Counted from the stretch's first letter, positions 1 through 8,614 are shown. The stretch: DNA of 64,000 nt from Roseiarcus sp963824475 (GCA_963824475.1 CAWGPR010000005.1:434001-498000), one strand, 5' to 3'. A program made the numbers and translations. The notes: generated from the sequence alone by a model not told the origin.

Positions 1-961
1 CGACTGCGAAGCCCAGCGCCTCGCCCGCGGCGGCGACCACGCGCACGCAGCGCTTATCCCCGGCGGTTGCGCGCTTCAACAAAAACGCCATCGCGCGTTC
101 CTGATGAAGCGTCGCATCAAGATCGCCCTCGCGCAGCAGCGCCTCGGCTTCGATCAGCACGGACGCCTCCGAGGCGATATCGGCGAGCCGCTCCCCGCCG
201 CCATCCGGAGACCGGACCATCAGATCGCCGAGGTCCGGGCTGAGGCCGTTCGCGCCGCGAAACAATTCACCGTTGTGAAGAATGCCGAGTCCAAGACTGC
301 GCTCGACGTTCACGACAAGGAAGTCGTTGAGATCGCGCGCCTGTCCGAACCAGTGTTCGGCCAGGGTCACGAGGTTGACATCACTGTCGATCGAAGCGGG
401 TACGCCAAGGCGATGGCTGAGATCGGCGCCGAAGGGCACGTTGCGCTCCTGAAGAATTGGGCTTTGTCGGCAAACGCCCGCCGCCCGCTCGACAACGCCG
501 GGAAGGCCGACGCAGACCCCCGAGATTTGAATGATGTCGAGGCCCGCGTCGCTGACGCAGCGGCGAACGCCGTCTTCCACCAGATCGCCGATGACGGACG
601 CCGTCTGGCGATCGATACGGATCGGAAGCGCAAGGGAGCGCAGAATGTCGGCGCAGAAATTGGTTACCGCGACCGTGATCTGGTCGTGGGCGAGCTTGAC
701 GCCCACCACATACGCCGCATCCGGATTGAGCTTGAGCATCACGCGCGGGCGGCCGCGTCCCGCGTCGCGCACAGCGCCGAGCTGCAATGGGATGATGAGC
801 CGATCGTCGAGCAGCGCCGCCGTGATGGCGGAGACGGTAGTCGAGCTCAATTCAGTCAGTTGCGAAATCTCGACCCGCGACATCGGACCGAATCGGCGGA
901 TCGCGTCCATGACGTGGAAGCGATTGATCGCGCGCATCAATTCGGGATCGGCGGTTTTCAT
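1..961 (-). CDS. ROK-family transcriptional regulator (3' end beyond window)
   Basis: A frame open for 320 codons runs from an ATG at 961 off the left edge, so the C-terminus is missing. The first ~70 residues read as a winged helix (MSRVEISQLTELSSTTVSAI), followed by a ROK sugar-kinase-like fold with segments such as GRGRPRVMLKLN, GVCVGLPGVV and GLGILHNGELFRG. ROK repressors usually bind a sugar or sugar phosphate and control the adjacent uptake genes. This one is divergent from a sugar ABC importer that starts at 1168, so it is inferred to control it. Family length is about 380-410 residues, so roughly 60-90 are lost. The ligand cannot be told from sequence. Confidence 0.85.
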   Translation of the reverse strand, partial: MKTADPELMRAINRFHVMDAIRRFGPMSRVEISQLTELSSTTVSAITAALLDDRLIIPLQLGAVRDAGRGRPRVMLKLNPDAAYVVGVKLAHDQITVAVTNFCADILRSLALPIRIDRQTASVIGDLVEDGVRRCVSDAGLDIIQISGVCVGLPGVVERAAGVCRQSPILQERNVPFGADLSHRLGVPASIDSDVNLVTLAEHWFGQARDLNDFLVVNVERSLGLGILHNGELFRGANGLSPDLGDLMVRSPDGGGERLADIASEASVLIEAEALLREGDLDATLHQERAMAFLLKRATAGDKRCVRVVAAAGEALGFAV

Positions 962-1008
962 CGCTTGGGCGTTTCCGCTTGGAGGCGTGTTTTTCTACGG
1001 ATGGCGGA

Positions 1009-1038
1009 ATTATTTCCAAGTCCGCAGCGGTCTGTCAA
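1009..1038 (-). promoter_or_regulatory. Candidate promoter of the ROK regulator with a small palindrome
   Basis: On the minus strand TTGACA (1038-1033) and AATAAT (1014-1009) are 18 bp apart, upstream of the regulator ATG at 961. The -10 region lies in the palindrome GGAATTATTTCC (1006-1017), a plausible operator for autoregulation. A plus-strand TTGACA at 1080-1085 may serve the importer. None of this is proven. Confidence 0.4.
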
Positions 1039-1167
1039 CTGCACGCTCCCGCTTTTTCAGCTCCTTCCGGTGAGTTGGCTTGACAGTCGCCCGAAGTCGA
1101 GACAGATTTATTTTGCGTCGCGGACAAAAACAATCCCGCCAAGCCCACGTCCTTCCGGAGGAAGCCC

Positions 1168-2424
1168 ATGAAATTTCGCCAGCTCGCGTTCCTTGCGGCG
1201 TGCGTCAGCGCTATAAGCGCCCCAGCCTACGCCGAAACGCACATCACCGTCCTTCATGTCAGTGAAAATGCGGCTCAGAAGGCAGTCTGGAACAAGATCG
1301 CCGATGATTACAACGCGGCGCATCCCGGCGTGAAGGTCGAGTTCAAGTATCTGGAGAACGAGGCCTTCAAGGCGAAGCTGCCGACGATGCTGCAATCCGA
1401 CGATTCCCGTCCGGAGCTATTCTACAGCTGGGGCGGCGGCGTCATGCAAGCGCAGGACAAGGCAGGCTTCCTCAAGGACATTACCGCCAGTGTAGCCCCC
1501 TGGGAGGACACGCTGGCCCAGACAGCGAACGACGCCTTCAAGGTCGACGGCAAGGTCGTCGGAGTCCCATTCGAGGTGGGCGAGGTTGTCTTCTATTACA
1601 ACAAGAAACTGTTCGAGAAGGCAGGCGTGAAGGCGGAGGACATCAAGACCTGGGACGATTTCCTTGGCGCGGTGAAGAAGCTTAAAGCCGCCGGGATCAC
1701 CCCGATCGTGGTCGGCGCGGGCGAGAAATGGCCGATGCACTTCTACTATTCCTACCTCGTCATGCGCATCGGCGGAGAGCACGCGCTCGCCGACGCAAAG
1801 GCGGGAAAGGACGGCGGGTTCAAGAACGCGACCTTCGTCGAGGCCGGCAAGCGGCTGCGAGAACTCGCGGCGCTCGAGCCGTTCCAGCCCGGTTATCTCA
1901 CCACTTCGCACGCCCAGTCGTCCGGGATATTCGGCGACGGCAAGGCGGCGATGGACCTTATGGGGCAATGGCTGCTCGGCATGCAGGCGCCGAACTCGAC
2001 CACGGGCAAGGGCTTGGCCGAGGAGGACATCGGCATCCTGTCGTTCCCCGTCGTTCCTGGCGGCAAGGGCAAAGCGACCGACACGATGGGCGGGATCAAC
2101 GGCTGGCTCGTAAGCAAGTCTGCGCCGCCCGAGGCGGTCGACTTCCTCAAGTTCTTCAGCCAGGAGAAATACGCGACGGAGGCCGCGGCGAAGGCCGCCT
2201 ACATACCGGTCGTCAAGGGCTCGGAAAGCGCGTTCACCGATCCTCTGTTCAAACGTCTGGCTGACGATCTCGCCAAGACGACGTACCACCAGAACTATTT
2301 CGACCAGGACTTGGGCCCCTCGGTCGGCCGCGTCATCAACGACGCATCCGTCTCCGTGGCGGCTGGAGAAATGACCCCGGAGGCCGCCGCCGCGGCGATT
2401 CAGGAAGCTGCGGAGCAACAGTAG
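1168..2424 (+). CDS. Sugar ABC transporter substrate-binding protein
   Basis: This is a 418-residue periplasmic binding protein of the extracellular solute-binding family 1 (CUT1 sugar importers). A signal peptide covers about residues 1-22 with a likely cut after APAYA. The mature part has the family's two-lobed pattern, with GVPFEVGEVVFYYNKKLFEK in the first lobe and a GGINGWLVSKSA segment before the C-terminal hinge. The start has a strong ribosome site (GGAGGAAG, 3-4 bp before ATG). It is followed by two permease genes and preceded by a divergent ROK regulator. The substrate is probably a mono- or oligosaccharide; it cannot be named. Confidence 0.9.
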   Translation: MKFRQLAFLAACVSAISAPAYAETHITVLHVSENAAQKAVWNKIADDYNAAHPGVKVEFKYLENEAFKAKLPTMLQSDDSRPELFYSWGGGVMQAQDKAGFLKDITASVAPWEDTLAQTANDAFKVDGKVVGVPFEVGEVVFYYNKKLFEKAGVKAEDIKTWDDFLGAVKKLKAAGITPIVVGAGEKWPMHFYYSYLVMRIGGEHALADAKAGKDGGFKNATFVEAGKRLRELAALEPFQPGYLTTSHAQSSGIFGDGKAAMDLMGQWLLGMQAPNSTTGKGLAEEDIGILSFPVVPGGKGKATDTMGGINGWLVSKSAPPEAVDFLKFFSQEKYATEAAAKAAYIPVVKGSESAFTDPLFKRLADDLAKTTYHQNYFDQDLGPSVGRVINDASVSVAAGEMTPEAAAAAIQEAAEQQ

Positions 2425-2454
2425 GCTAAGGCCCATTGACCGCGAGCGTTTCGC

Positions 2455-2477
2455 CCCCGCCTCTCAGCGAGGCGGGG
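2455..2477 (+). other. Intra-operon stem-loop between binding protein and permease
   Basis: CCCCGCCTC (2455-2463) pairs perfectly with GAGGCGGGG (2469-2477) across a 5-nt loop. It is not followed by a T-run, so it is not an intrinsic terminator. Such hairpins after binding-protein genes often protect the upstream mRNA and give a higher dose of binding protein than permease. Confidence 0.55.
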
Positions 2478-2532
2478 CCTTCGCTTCCTTCGGAGGCGAG
2501 GGGCGGTTTGTTCGCGGCCGGCTCGACCGCTT

Positions 2533-3417
2533 ATGTCGAGCCCGCTCGCCGAACTCACGTTGAACGGCTGGGCGACGATCGCTGTCTTCCTGCCGCCGGC
2601 GCTGCTCCTCTTCACCGTCTTTGTCGCGCTGCCCATGGCGGAAGCCGCCTGGTACGGCTTCTACAATTGGGACGGCTACGGCCGGCCGGAGAAATTCATC
2701 GGCCTCAAGAACTATGGCTACCTGATCGGCAACGCGACGTTCGCGCGCTCGTTGATCAACAATGGCCTGATCATCGCGGTCTCGCTCCTCATCCAGTTGC
2801 CGCTCGCGCTCGCGATCGCGGTGATGGTCGCCGGGCGAATCCCCGGGGCGGCCTGGTTCCGCATGATCTTCTTCTTGCCCTATGTGCTGGCGGATGTCGC
2901 GGCGGGCCTGATCTGGCATTTCATGTTCGACGGCGACTATGGCCTCGTCGGCGCGGCGACCGCCGCGCTCGGCATGCAGCCGTACTTCCTGCTCGCGGAC
3001 AAAACGTGGGCGTTCTCGGCCGTGCTGATCGTCGTCGTGTGGAAGTATTTCGGTTTCCACATGATGCTCTATGTCGCTGGGCTGCAGGGCATTGACCGGT
3101 CGCTGCTCGAGGCGGCGGAGATGGACGGCGCCGGCGCATGGCAGCGGTTCTGGCACATCACGCTGCCGCTGCTCGGCCCGATGATCCGCCTGTCGATCTT
3201 CTTCTCCGTCGTCGGCGCGCTGCAGCTCTTCGACATCATCGTGCCTCTGACTGGCGGCGGTCCGTTCGAAACCACCAACACGATGGTGTCCTTCCTCTAC
3301 TATTTCGGCATCACCCGGATGCGCGTGGGTTTCGGCTCGGCCGTCGGCGTCGTGCTGTTCCTCATCTGCGTGACTTTCGCATTCGGCTACCGACGGATCT
3401 TCATGCGCGATGACTGA
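2533..3417 (+). CDS. Sugar ABC transporter permease (MalF/UgpA type)
   Basis: This 294-residue inner-membrane protein has six predicted membrane segments, beginning near ATIAVFLPPALLLFTVFVAL. The BPD_transp_1 coupling loop is visible as EAAEMDGAGAWQRFWHITLP (about residues 195-215), the EAA motif that docks on the ATPase. It forms a heterodimer with the next gene product, which it overlaps by 8 bp. The ATG at 2533 has only a weak ribosome site, so translation may depend on the upstream message. The assignment to the CUT1 class rests on gene order and the EAA loop. Confidence 0.9.
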   Translation: MSSPLAELTLNGWATIAVFLPPALLLFTVFVALPMAEAAWYGFYNWDGYGRPEKFIGLKNYGYLIGNATFARSLINNGLIIAVSLLIQLPLALAIAVMVAGRIPGAAWFRMIFFLPYVLADVAAGLIWHFMFDGDYGLVGAATAALGMQPYFLLADKTWAFSAVLIVVVWKYFGFHMMLYVAGLQGIDRSLLEAAEMDGAGAWQRFWHITLPLLGPMIRLSIFFSVVGALQLFDIIVPLTGGGPFETTNTMVSFLYYFGITRMRVGFGSAVGVVLFLICVTFAFGYRRIFMRDD

Positions 3418-4276
3418 CGCCTCAGCGGACACATTCGAGGTCCTGGGCCGCCGGCGGCGCGGGGCTGCGAGCCTCCTCATCTTCGCCGCGCTGCTCGTGA
3501 TCGCGGGCGCCGTCCTCTTTCCGGTGCTGGCGACCGCCCTCAATGGCTTCAAGGACCTCAGCGAAATTCGCACCAATCCGCTCGGGCCGCCGCGCGTCTG
3601 GATGGGAAGCAACTACTGGAGCATCCTCACCGGCTACCGATACTGGCAGGTGCTCGGCAATTCGCTGTTGATCGCGCTCTTCACCGTCTTCCTGACGCTT
3701 GTAGTCGCCTCGATGGCCGCATTCACTTTCGCCCACTTGCGCTTCTTCGGCGACAAATTCCTCTTGAACTATCTCCAGCTTGGGCTCCTATTTCCCGTGG
3801 CGACGGCGATTCTGCCGCTGTTCATCAAGATCAGGGATCTCGGACTGCTCAATTCCTATTGGGGCGTCATCCTGCCGCAGGTCGCTTTCTCGATCGCTAT
3901 GGCGGTGCTGCTGCTGCGCGCCGCCTTCAAACAACTGCCGGCCGAGCTCCTCGACGCTGCGATGATGGATGGGTGCGGATACTTCCGTTACTTCTTCTAC
4001 ATAACGTTGCCCCTATCCGGTCCGATCCTGTCCACTGTCGGGGTGATCGCGTTCGTGGGCAGCTGGAACGGGTACCTCCTTCCGCTGGTGGTCTTCAACA
4101 GCGAGCAGCGCTATCCCTGGACGCTCGGCCTCATGGCCTATCAGGGGCAATATTCCACCTCCTGGCAATTGGTGCTCGCCTTCATCACGCTGACCATCCT
4201 GCCCGCGATCCTCATGTTTCTGATGGCGCAGCGATGGATCGTCGCTGGCTTGACCGCAGGCGCGGTCAAGTCCTGA
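3410..4276 (+). CDS. Sugar ABC transporter permease (MalG/UgpE type)
   Basis: This 288-residue partner permease has six predicted membrane segments and an EAA loop around LLDAAMMDGCGYFRYFFYIT (about residues 180-200). Its start lies inside the end of the preceding permease gene, which indicates translational coupling. No ATP-binding subunit gene follows: the next gene is an unrelated transglutaminase on the other strand. The importer must therefore use an ATPase encoded upstream of the window or a shared MsmK/UgpC-type ATPase encoded elsewhere. Confidence 0.9.
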   Translation: MTDASADTFEVLGRRRRGAASLLIFAALLVIAGAVLFPVLATALNGFKDLSEIRTNPLGPPRVWMGSNYWSILTGYRYWQVLGNSLLIALFTVFLTLVVASMAAFTFAHLRFFGDKFLLNYLQLGLLFPVATAILPLFIKIRDLGLLNSYWGVILPQVAFSIAMAVLLLRAAFKQLPAELLDAAMMDGCGYFRYFFYITLPLSGPILSTVGVIAFVGSWNGYLLPLVVFNSEQRYPWTLGLMAYQGQYSTSWQLVLAFITLTILPAILMFLMAQRWIVAGLTAGAVKS

Positions 4277-4402
4277 TCAACAGGCGCGGCCGTCACGGCG
4301 CGCGCTCCTTCAGGACCGGCCGGCCGAACGGGTCAAGATGGCGACGCGTATTGTCCCGATCGTCCAGAGCCTGCTGCATTTCGGTAGAATCGATGGCGTT
4401 GG

Positions 4403-4533
4403 CGCACCCGCCCCACCTTGTGGGGGCGGGTAGGGGTGGGGGGTCTCGCGCGGGTCGAGGGGATTATCGAATGCGCCGACGGCGCGACCCCCCTCCTTGA
4501 TCCTCCCCCACAAGGGGGGGAGGAGACGCGTCG
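4403..4533. repeat. GC-rich palindromic intergenic repeat
   Basis: Arms CCTTGTGGGGG (4416-4426) and CCCCCACAAGG (4505-4515) are perfect inverted repeats. A second inner pair lies around 4433-4445 and 4486-4496. The element fills most of the 307-bp space between the convergent permease and transglutaminase genes and may fold into a long hairpin in either transcript. No transposase is present. Confidence 0.6.
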
Positions 4534-4583
4534 GGGCGGTCCGCGCGTAAACTCAAGAACAAAAAGCTCTAGGATGCGGAGGT

Positions 4584-5543
4584 TCAGGCGCCGGCGAGGG
4601 TGACGCGCTCGGCCTGCTTCGGTTGCGTCACCTCGACGGAAACCTCCATGCCCAATTCGTCGCGGGGATCGCCGAAATAGGCGCCGGTCAGCGGCGCCGC
4701 CTGAGCGGGATCGCGCGCCACTGCGACGCGGATGAGGTCCTTGCCCCCGACCAGCCCATTGGTCGGGTCGAATTCGATCCAGCCGGCGCCAGGCAGATAA
4801 ATCTGGCACCAGGCGTGGGTGGCCCCCCCGCCCAGCCGAACAGGTTCGTCCTCCTCCTTCGGGACATACACATAGCCGGAGACGAAACGCGCGGCCATGC
4901 CGAGCGCGCGCGCCGCCTCCGTCATCAAAATCGCGAAATCGCGACAGCTGCCGCGGCGCCGGTCGAGCGTATGGGGCGGCGACTGCACCCCGGCTGCTTC
5001 GCGCCGCTCGTAGGAGAACCCTTCCTTGATCGCATAGGTCATGGTCATCAAAAGATGGCTGGTCTGCGTCGTCGCGCCTGGCGTCACGAATTGACGCACC
5101 CAGCGGTCGAGGTCCCCCGCAGGATCGCTATACAGTCGCTCGATCGCCCGAGCGATGTCGGGCAGCTCCTCCGGAGTGTAGGAAAAGGGAAAGAACTGCG
5201 CCCGCGGATCGATCTCGCCGCCGGGCTGCTCGTCGACGATGCGCTCGACGGTGAAGCGGTTCTCCACTCTCAGCGACGTCCACTCGCCGGAAAACGACGC
5301 GACGGCGACGCAATTGTCAAAGGTGTCGTAGAGCCAGCGCAGTCGCCTCGGCTCCGGCTCAATCTGCAGTTCCGACGACAGGAGCCGCTGATCGTGCCCG
5401 TCGCGCGGGCGCATCATCATGCGGTGTTCGCCAAACTCGACCGGCCGCTTGTAGCGATAGGTCGTCAGATGGCGGACGTTCAAAATGGCCCTGCCGGACT
5501 GCAATTCGACGCTCTCGATGTGCCGCTGGGGCCCAGGCGACAT
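4584..5543 (-). CDS. Transglutaminase-like cysteine protease family protein
   Basis: About 319 residues if started at the ATG at 5543; an ATG at 5609 would add 22 residues and overlap imuB by 17 bp. The N-terminal third is the bacterial transglutaminase-like N-region (LNVRHLTTYRYKRPVEFGEH). The core shows the Cys-His-Asp triad: GSCRDFAILM (Cys near 199), THAWCQIYLPG (His near 243) and WIEFDPTNG (Asp near 258). These enzymes act as peptidases or amide-modifying enzymes, and the substrate here is unknown. It lies directly downstream of imuB in the same direction, where related bacteria often have dnaE2, and may be read from the same message. Confidence 0.88.
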   Translation of the reverse strand: MSPGPQRHIESVELQSGRAILNVRHLTTYRYKRPVEFGEHRMMMRPRDGHDQRLLSSELQIEPEPRRLRWLYDTFDNCVAVASFSGEWTSLRVENRFTVERIVDEQPGGEIDPRAQFFPFSYTPEELPDIARAIERLYSDPAGDLDRWVRQFVTPGATTQTSHLLMTMTYAIKEGFSYERREAAGVQSPPHTLDRRRGSCRDFAILMTEAARALGMAARFVSGYVYVPKEEDEPVRLGGGATHAWCQIYLPGAGWIEFDPTNGLVGGKDLIRVAVARDPAQAAPLTGAYFGDPRDELGMEVSVEVTQPKQAERVTLAGA

Positions 5544-5592
5544 GTTGGCCGCCAGGACGCGCGCGTCAAGAGCGGCTGGCGCCGGCGCCGTC

Positions 5593-7149
5593 TCACCCGA
5601 ATAGCCCATGCACAAACCATTTCGCCTGCTCCGTCTCGCGGCCCCATAGGCCTTCGCGATAGAGCCAGAAGCGACGGCCTTCCGTATCCTCGGCGCGGAA
5701 ATAGTCGCGCGTCGGCATGGCCCCGCGCCGCCACCAGGGCGCGGCGATGCGCTCTGGCCCCTCGATGGCGGCGACATTGTGCAGGACTCGCCGCCAGCGA
5801 AAGCGCAAAGGTGGCCCGTCGGGCACTTCGGCCAGGGCCTCGATTGGCTCCGGGTGGGCGAAGAGGCGCAACGGCCGCGCCGGCGCGCCGGCTACGACCG
5901 TCTCGGGCTCTCCCCCGCGCAGCCGCGCTTCCCCCAACGCGGCGGGCGCGGCCGCCTCGGCCTGTTCGGGCAGATGCGCCTCGATGAGCTCGCGACGCGT
6001 CACCGCGCGGGCCCCGAGCCGCGCGCTCAGCCGGTCGAGAAGCTCGGCGAGCGCATGGGCGCGCTCGGCCTCGTGCGCGCGCTCGAGCTCGGCTTCGGAA
6101 GGCGCGAGCGGCTCGGCCTTAAGGCATGCGAGGCGCATGAGGTCGACGCCATAGCCGGCGTCGATGGCGTCTTCGTCCGGACTCGCCAGCCGCTCGGCGA
6201 TGAGCCGCACGATCGCCCGCGCTTCGTTGAGCGGCCGGGAGGCGCCGATAAGAATGCGGCGCACCGCGCCGTCGACGCGATAGAGGGCAAGCTCAATCCG
6301 CCGCGCGCCCTTGGCCTGCCGCTCCAGGAGCACAACGAGATCGTCGGCGAGCTTGCGCAATTGAGCCTCGATCGCCTCAACCGTCTGGATGGGAGAGGCG
6401 AATTGCCGCTCGGCGCAGAAATCCGGCGGCGAAAAGCGCGGCGCGATCGACGAGCGCTCGAGGCCTTTGAGGGCGTCGAGCCGCGCCATTGGAGCGGACC
6501 CGAACCGCGCCGTGATCGGCGCCCGGGGCCTCAGCGCGATGTCGCCGATGCGTCTCAAGCCTGCCCGCGCCATGTCAGCGACGGTTTTCTCGTCGAGGCC
6601 AAGGGCCGCGAGCGGCAGATCGTAAAAAAGCTTGGCGAACGCCTTGTCGCTCAACGGGTCCGGGGCGGTTTTCACCCGCGAAAAGCGCGCCAGCGCTGAA
6701 GCCGCGCGCGGATTGCCGGCGGCGCCGATGGCGACGGAGATTCCTTGTGCAGCAAGCCGCGCGCGACAGTCCTCGATCAGCGCCGCTTCGCCCTCGAACA
6801 GATGGGAGATTCCGGAAATATCGAGCATCAGTCCGTCGCGTCCATCGAGGGCGGCGAGCGGGGTAAAGCGGGAGCACCAATCGCAGAGGCGCTCGAGCAG
6901 CCGCGCCTCTTCCGCAGGCTCAGCCTCGACCGCGATGAGAGCTGGAAAGCGGGCGCGCGCGTCGGGGAGCGAAAGGCCTATGCTCAAGCCGAGCCGCGCG
7001 GCTTGAGCGTCGACGCAGACAAGCCTCTGCGCATTGTCGATCCTGGCGACCGCGACAAGCGGCGCCGCCTTGTCAACGTGGCCTAGCCGCCGCGCGCGGT
7101 CGGTCGCCAGACGCGGCAGCCAGAGGGAGAGAAATCGCCTGGTCGTCAA
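5593..7149 (-). CDS. imuB: ImuB, Y-family polymerase-like mutasome subunit
   Basis: The 518-residue protein has the Y-family (DinB/UmuC-like) fold but opens with RFLSLWLPRLATDR instead of the metal-binding Asp motif of active polymerases. That is the known hallmark of ImuB, which acts as a bridge to the sliding clamp and to DnaE2 rather than as a catalyst. The little-finger domain lies about residues 230-340 and a long C-terminal region follows. The start codon is TTG at 7149 with GAGGA 8 bp upstream, and it overlaps imuA by 77 bp, so the two are translationally linked. It is SOS-induced through the imuA LexA site. No dnaE2 gene follows within the window. Confidence 0.92.
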   Translation of the reverse strand: MTTRRFLSLWLPRLATDRARRLGHVDKAAPLVAVARIDNAQRLVCVDAQAARLGLSIGLSLPDARARFPALIAVEAEPAEEARLLERLCDWCSRFTPLAALDGRDGLMLDISGISHLFEGEAALIEDCRARLAAQGISVAIGAAGNPRAASALARFSRVKTAPDPLSDKAFAKLFYDLPLAALGLDEKTVADMARAGLRRIGDIALRPRAPITARFGSAPMARLDALKGLERSSIAPRFSPPDFCAERQFASPIQTVEAIEAQLRKLADDLVVLLERQAKGARRIELALYRVDGAVRRILIGASRPLNEARAIVRLIAERLASPDEDAIDAGYGVDLMRLACLKAEPLAPSEAELERAHEAERAHALAELLDRLSARLGARAVTRRELIEAHLPEQAEAAAPAALGEARLRGGEPETVVAGAPARPLRLFAHPEPIEALAEVPDGPPLRFRWRRVLHNVAAIEGPERIAAPWWRRGAMPTRDYFRAEDTEGRRFWLYREGLWGRETEQAKWFVHGLFG

Positions 7150-8014
7150 AGGCCGTGTCCTCGAAAGTCATGTCCTTGAAAGTCAGGTCCTGGCTTCGCC
7201 ATTCGAGACGGATGACGCTTCCCATGTCGAAAGCCTGTAGCCCCGCTCCGTAGCCCGTCGACAGACGGGCGTCTTTGAAGACGCCCTTTGGAGCGCGGAC
7301 GCCGTCATCGACGGCGTCTACAAAGGCGCCGAGGCGCGCCTTGATGAGCCGCGCCCCGCAGGCGAAGGGCCCGGGCAGATCGGGGCCGGCCGTCGCCGGG
7401 GTTCTCATGCTCGGCGCGGCGGCGATCTCAAACCGCGTCTCGGCGGCGCTGGAGAGGCGCTCCGCCTGGCCATAGGCGCTGGCCAGGACCAGGAGCGCGG
7501 GGACCTTACCCTTTCGCGCGGCGAGCAAGAGGCGGCGCGAGGCGGCGAGGCTATAGCCCTTGAGATTCCAGATCTCGCCCACGACCGCGGCCGGCGCGCC
7601 GCATTTGAGCGCCTCCTCCATCGCCCAGAAGGCCAAAGCCGCGTCGGGCGCGCGCACGAACACGAGGCGGCTTAGGGTAAGCCCGTGCGCGACGAGGCCC
7701 GGCCCATAGAGCGCGCCAGTCTCCTCATCGGCGAAGCCTTCGCTGATGAGGAGCGCCGAGGCCGGCCGCCGGCTCAAAAACCGCGCGGCGAGCGCAAGCG
7801 CAAAGCCCATCGCCGCCGCCCCGTCCGCGGGCCGAGCCGGGGCGATCTCATGCAGGGCGTCGTCCTTAAGGCCGCCGCCAAGGGCGGAATCGAAAGCGCG
7901 CGCGAGCGGGAGCCGACGCGCGGCCCGCTCGTTCGCCGGGCCGCCTTCCGCCTCGATTTGGGCGATGACGCGCCTGAGACGCGCCATCCCCTCCGCTCTG
8001 CCGCTCGGCGACAT
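7073..8014 (-). CDS. imuA: ImuA, RecA-like SOS mutagenesis protein
   Basis: This 313-residue RecA/SulA-like accessory protein works with ImuB and DnaE2 in SOS-induced translesion mutagenesis. Typical ImuA segments include LPLARAFDSALGGGL, the ALHEIAPA stretch and CGAPAAVVGEIWNLKGY. An ATG at 7987, just after GGAGGGG, is an alternative start. Residues about 228-264 (7222-7330) look foreign: they are encoded by palindromic DNA (GACGCCGTC-GAT-GACGGCGTC and related hairpins) and contain DARLSTGYG, also found in the DUF2063 gene near 49900. Without it the protein would be close to normal family length. A short tandem repeat (LTFKD-MTFED-TAFDD) follows. Confidence 0.9.
   Translation of the reverse strand: MSPSGRAEGMARLRRVIAQIEAEGGPANERAARRLPLARAFDSALGGGLKDDALHEIAPARPADGAAAMGFALALAARFLSRRPASALLISEGFADEETGALYGPGLVAHGLTLSRLVFVRAPDAALAFWAMEEALKCGAPAAVVGEIWNLKGYSLAASRRLLLAARKGKVPALLVLASAYGQAERLSSAAETRFEIAAAPSMRTPATAGPDLPGPFACGARLIKARLGAFVDAVDDGVRAPKGVFKDARLSTGYGAGLQAFDMGSVIRLEWRSQDLTFKDMTFEDTAFDDQAISLPLAAASGDRPRAAARPR
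7222..7330 (-). repeat. Palindromic repeat inserted in frame within imuA
   Basis: On the minus strand this stretch holds nested hairpins: GACGCCGTC/GACGGCGTC with a 3-nt loop, GGGCGTCTT/AAGACGCCC with a 2-nt loop, and GCCCGTC/GACGGGC. A 27-nt core matches the repeat in the DUF2063 gene (49880-49915) at 25 positions and is translated in the same frame there. The edges are approximate. Confidence 0.65.
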
Positions 8015-8032
8015 TCGGGTCTCGTTCTGTAT

Positions 8033-8047
8033 GTTCGCTCTTTGTTC
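8033..8047 (-). promoter_or_regulatory. LexA (SOS) box of imuAB
   Basis: The plus strand reads GTTC-GCTCTTT-GTTC, exactly the alphaproteobacterial LexA site GTTC-N7-GTTC. It ends 19 bp before the imuA start codon, the usual place for a LexA operator. Confidence 0.85.
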
Positions 8048-8093
8048 TTGTTTTGGACCGAAAAGGCGAGAGAGTCAAGGACGGGGCTCTTCC

Positions 8094-8122
8094 TTGACAA
8101 AATTATCCGTATCAGATATGGG
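8094..8122 (+). promoter_or_regulatory. Candidate sigma-70 promoter of the small membrane protein gene
   Basis: TTGACA (8094-8099) and TATGGG (8117-8122) are 17 bp apart. The gap to the ATG at 8132 is very short, so the transcript would be nearly leaderless if this is right. Confidence 0.35.
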
Positions 8123-8131
8123 AAGCGTCCG

Positions 8132-8380
8132 ATGGACGCCGCCGCGATATGGGGAGGAGCGACGCTGATCGGCCTTCTGCCGGCCTGGATCGCGCATCGC
8201 AAGGGCCGCAGCTTCTTCGCCTTCTGGCTATTCGGCACGCTCATCTTCATCATTGCGCTGCCTTTCGCGCTCCTAATGAAGCCAAATTATCGCGTCCTCG
8301 CCGAGCGAGAAGCCGAGGCGGCGGCCGAGCGCGCCAAGGCCACGGCTGAATTAGCCGTCGAGCGCGCCATCCACCCGTAA
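8132..8380 (+). CDS. Small two-segment membrane protein, function unknown
   Basis: This 82-residue protein has a first membrane segment near AAIWGGATLIGLLPAWIA, a basic turn (HRKGR) and a second segment near FFAFWLFGTLIFIIALPFAL. It ends in an Ala/Glu-rich helix (EAEAAAERAKATAELAVERA). Similar small inner-membrane proteins with the LLPAWIA-KGRSF pattern are widespread in Hyphomicrobiales and have no known role. It is divergent from imuA, and the LexA box lies about 85 bp upstream of its start, which leaves open co-regulation by DNA damage. The ATG was chosen because the upstream continuation is antisense to imuA. Confidence 0.65.
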   Translation: MDAAAIWGGATLIGLLPAWIAHRKGRSFFAFWLFGTLIFIIALPFALLMKPNYRVLAEREAEAAAERAKATAELAVERAIHP

Positions 8381-8614
8381 CTTAGCAAACTAAGCGCTCG
8401 TCCGCTCGTAGCCACCGACCGGCGACTGCCGGTGATCCCGGTCACGACGCCCTTGAACCGGTCGAGTCGCGGACGGCCGACAAATTGCATGGGCGACTAA
8501 GTGTGATGCCCGGCCGATCCGACGCGATAGCCGGTGACGATTTGTCGATCTGCACCACTCCGCCCGCCGATACGCGCTAGGTCGAGATCTCGGACGAGTT
8601 CAGAACGTGAAAGC

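Noticed and set aside
104..1171. A 355-codon open frame on the plus strand
   Set aside because: It is antisense to the ROK regulator, has shadow-like composition (many Arg, Ala, Asp, His) and resembles no family. High GC content produces such frames.
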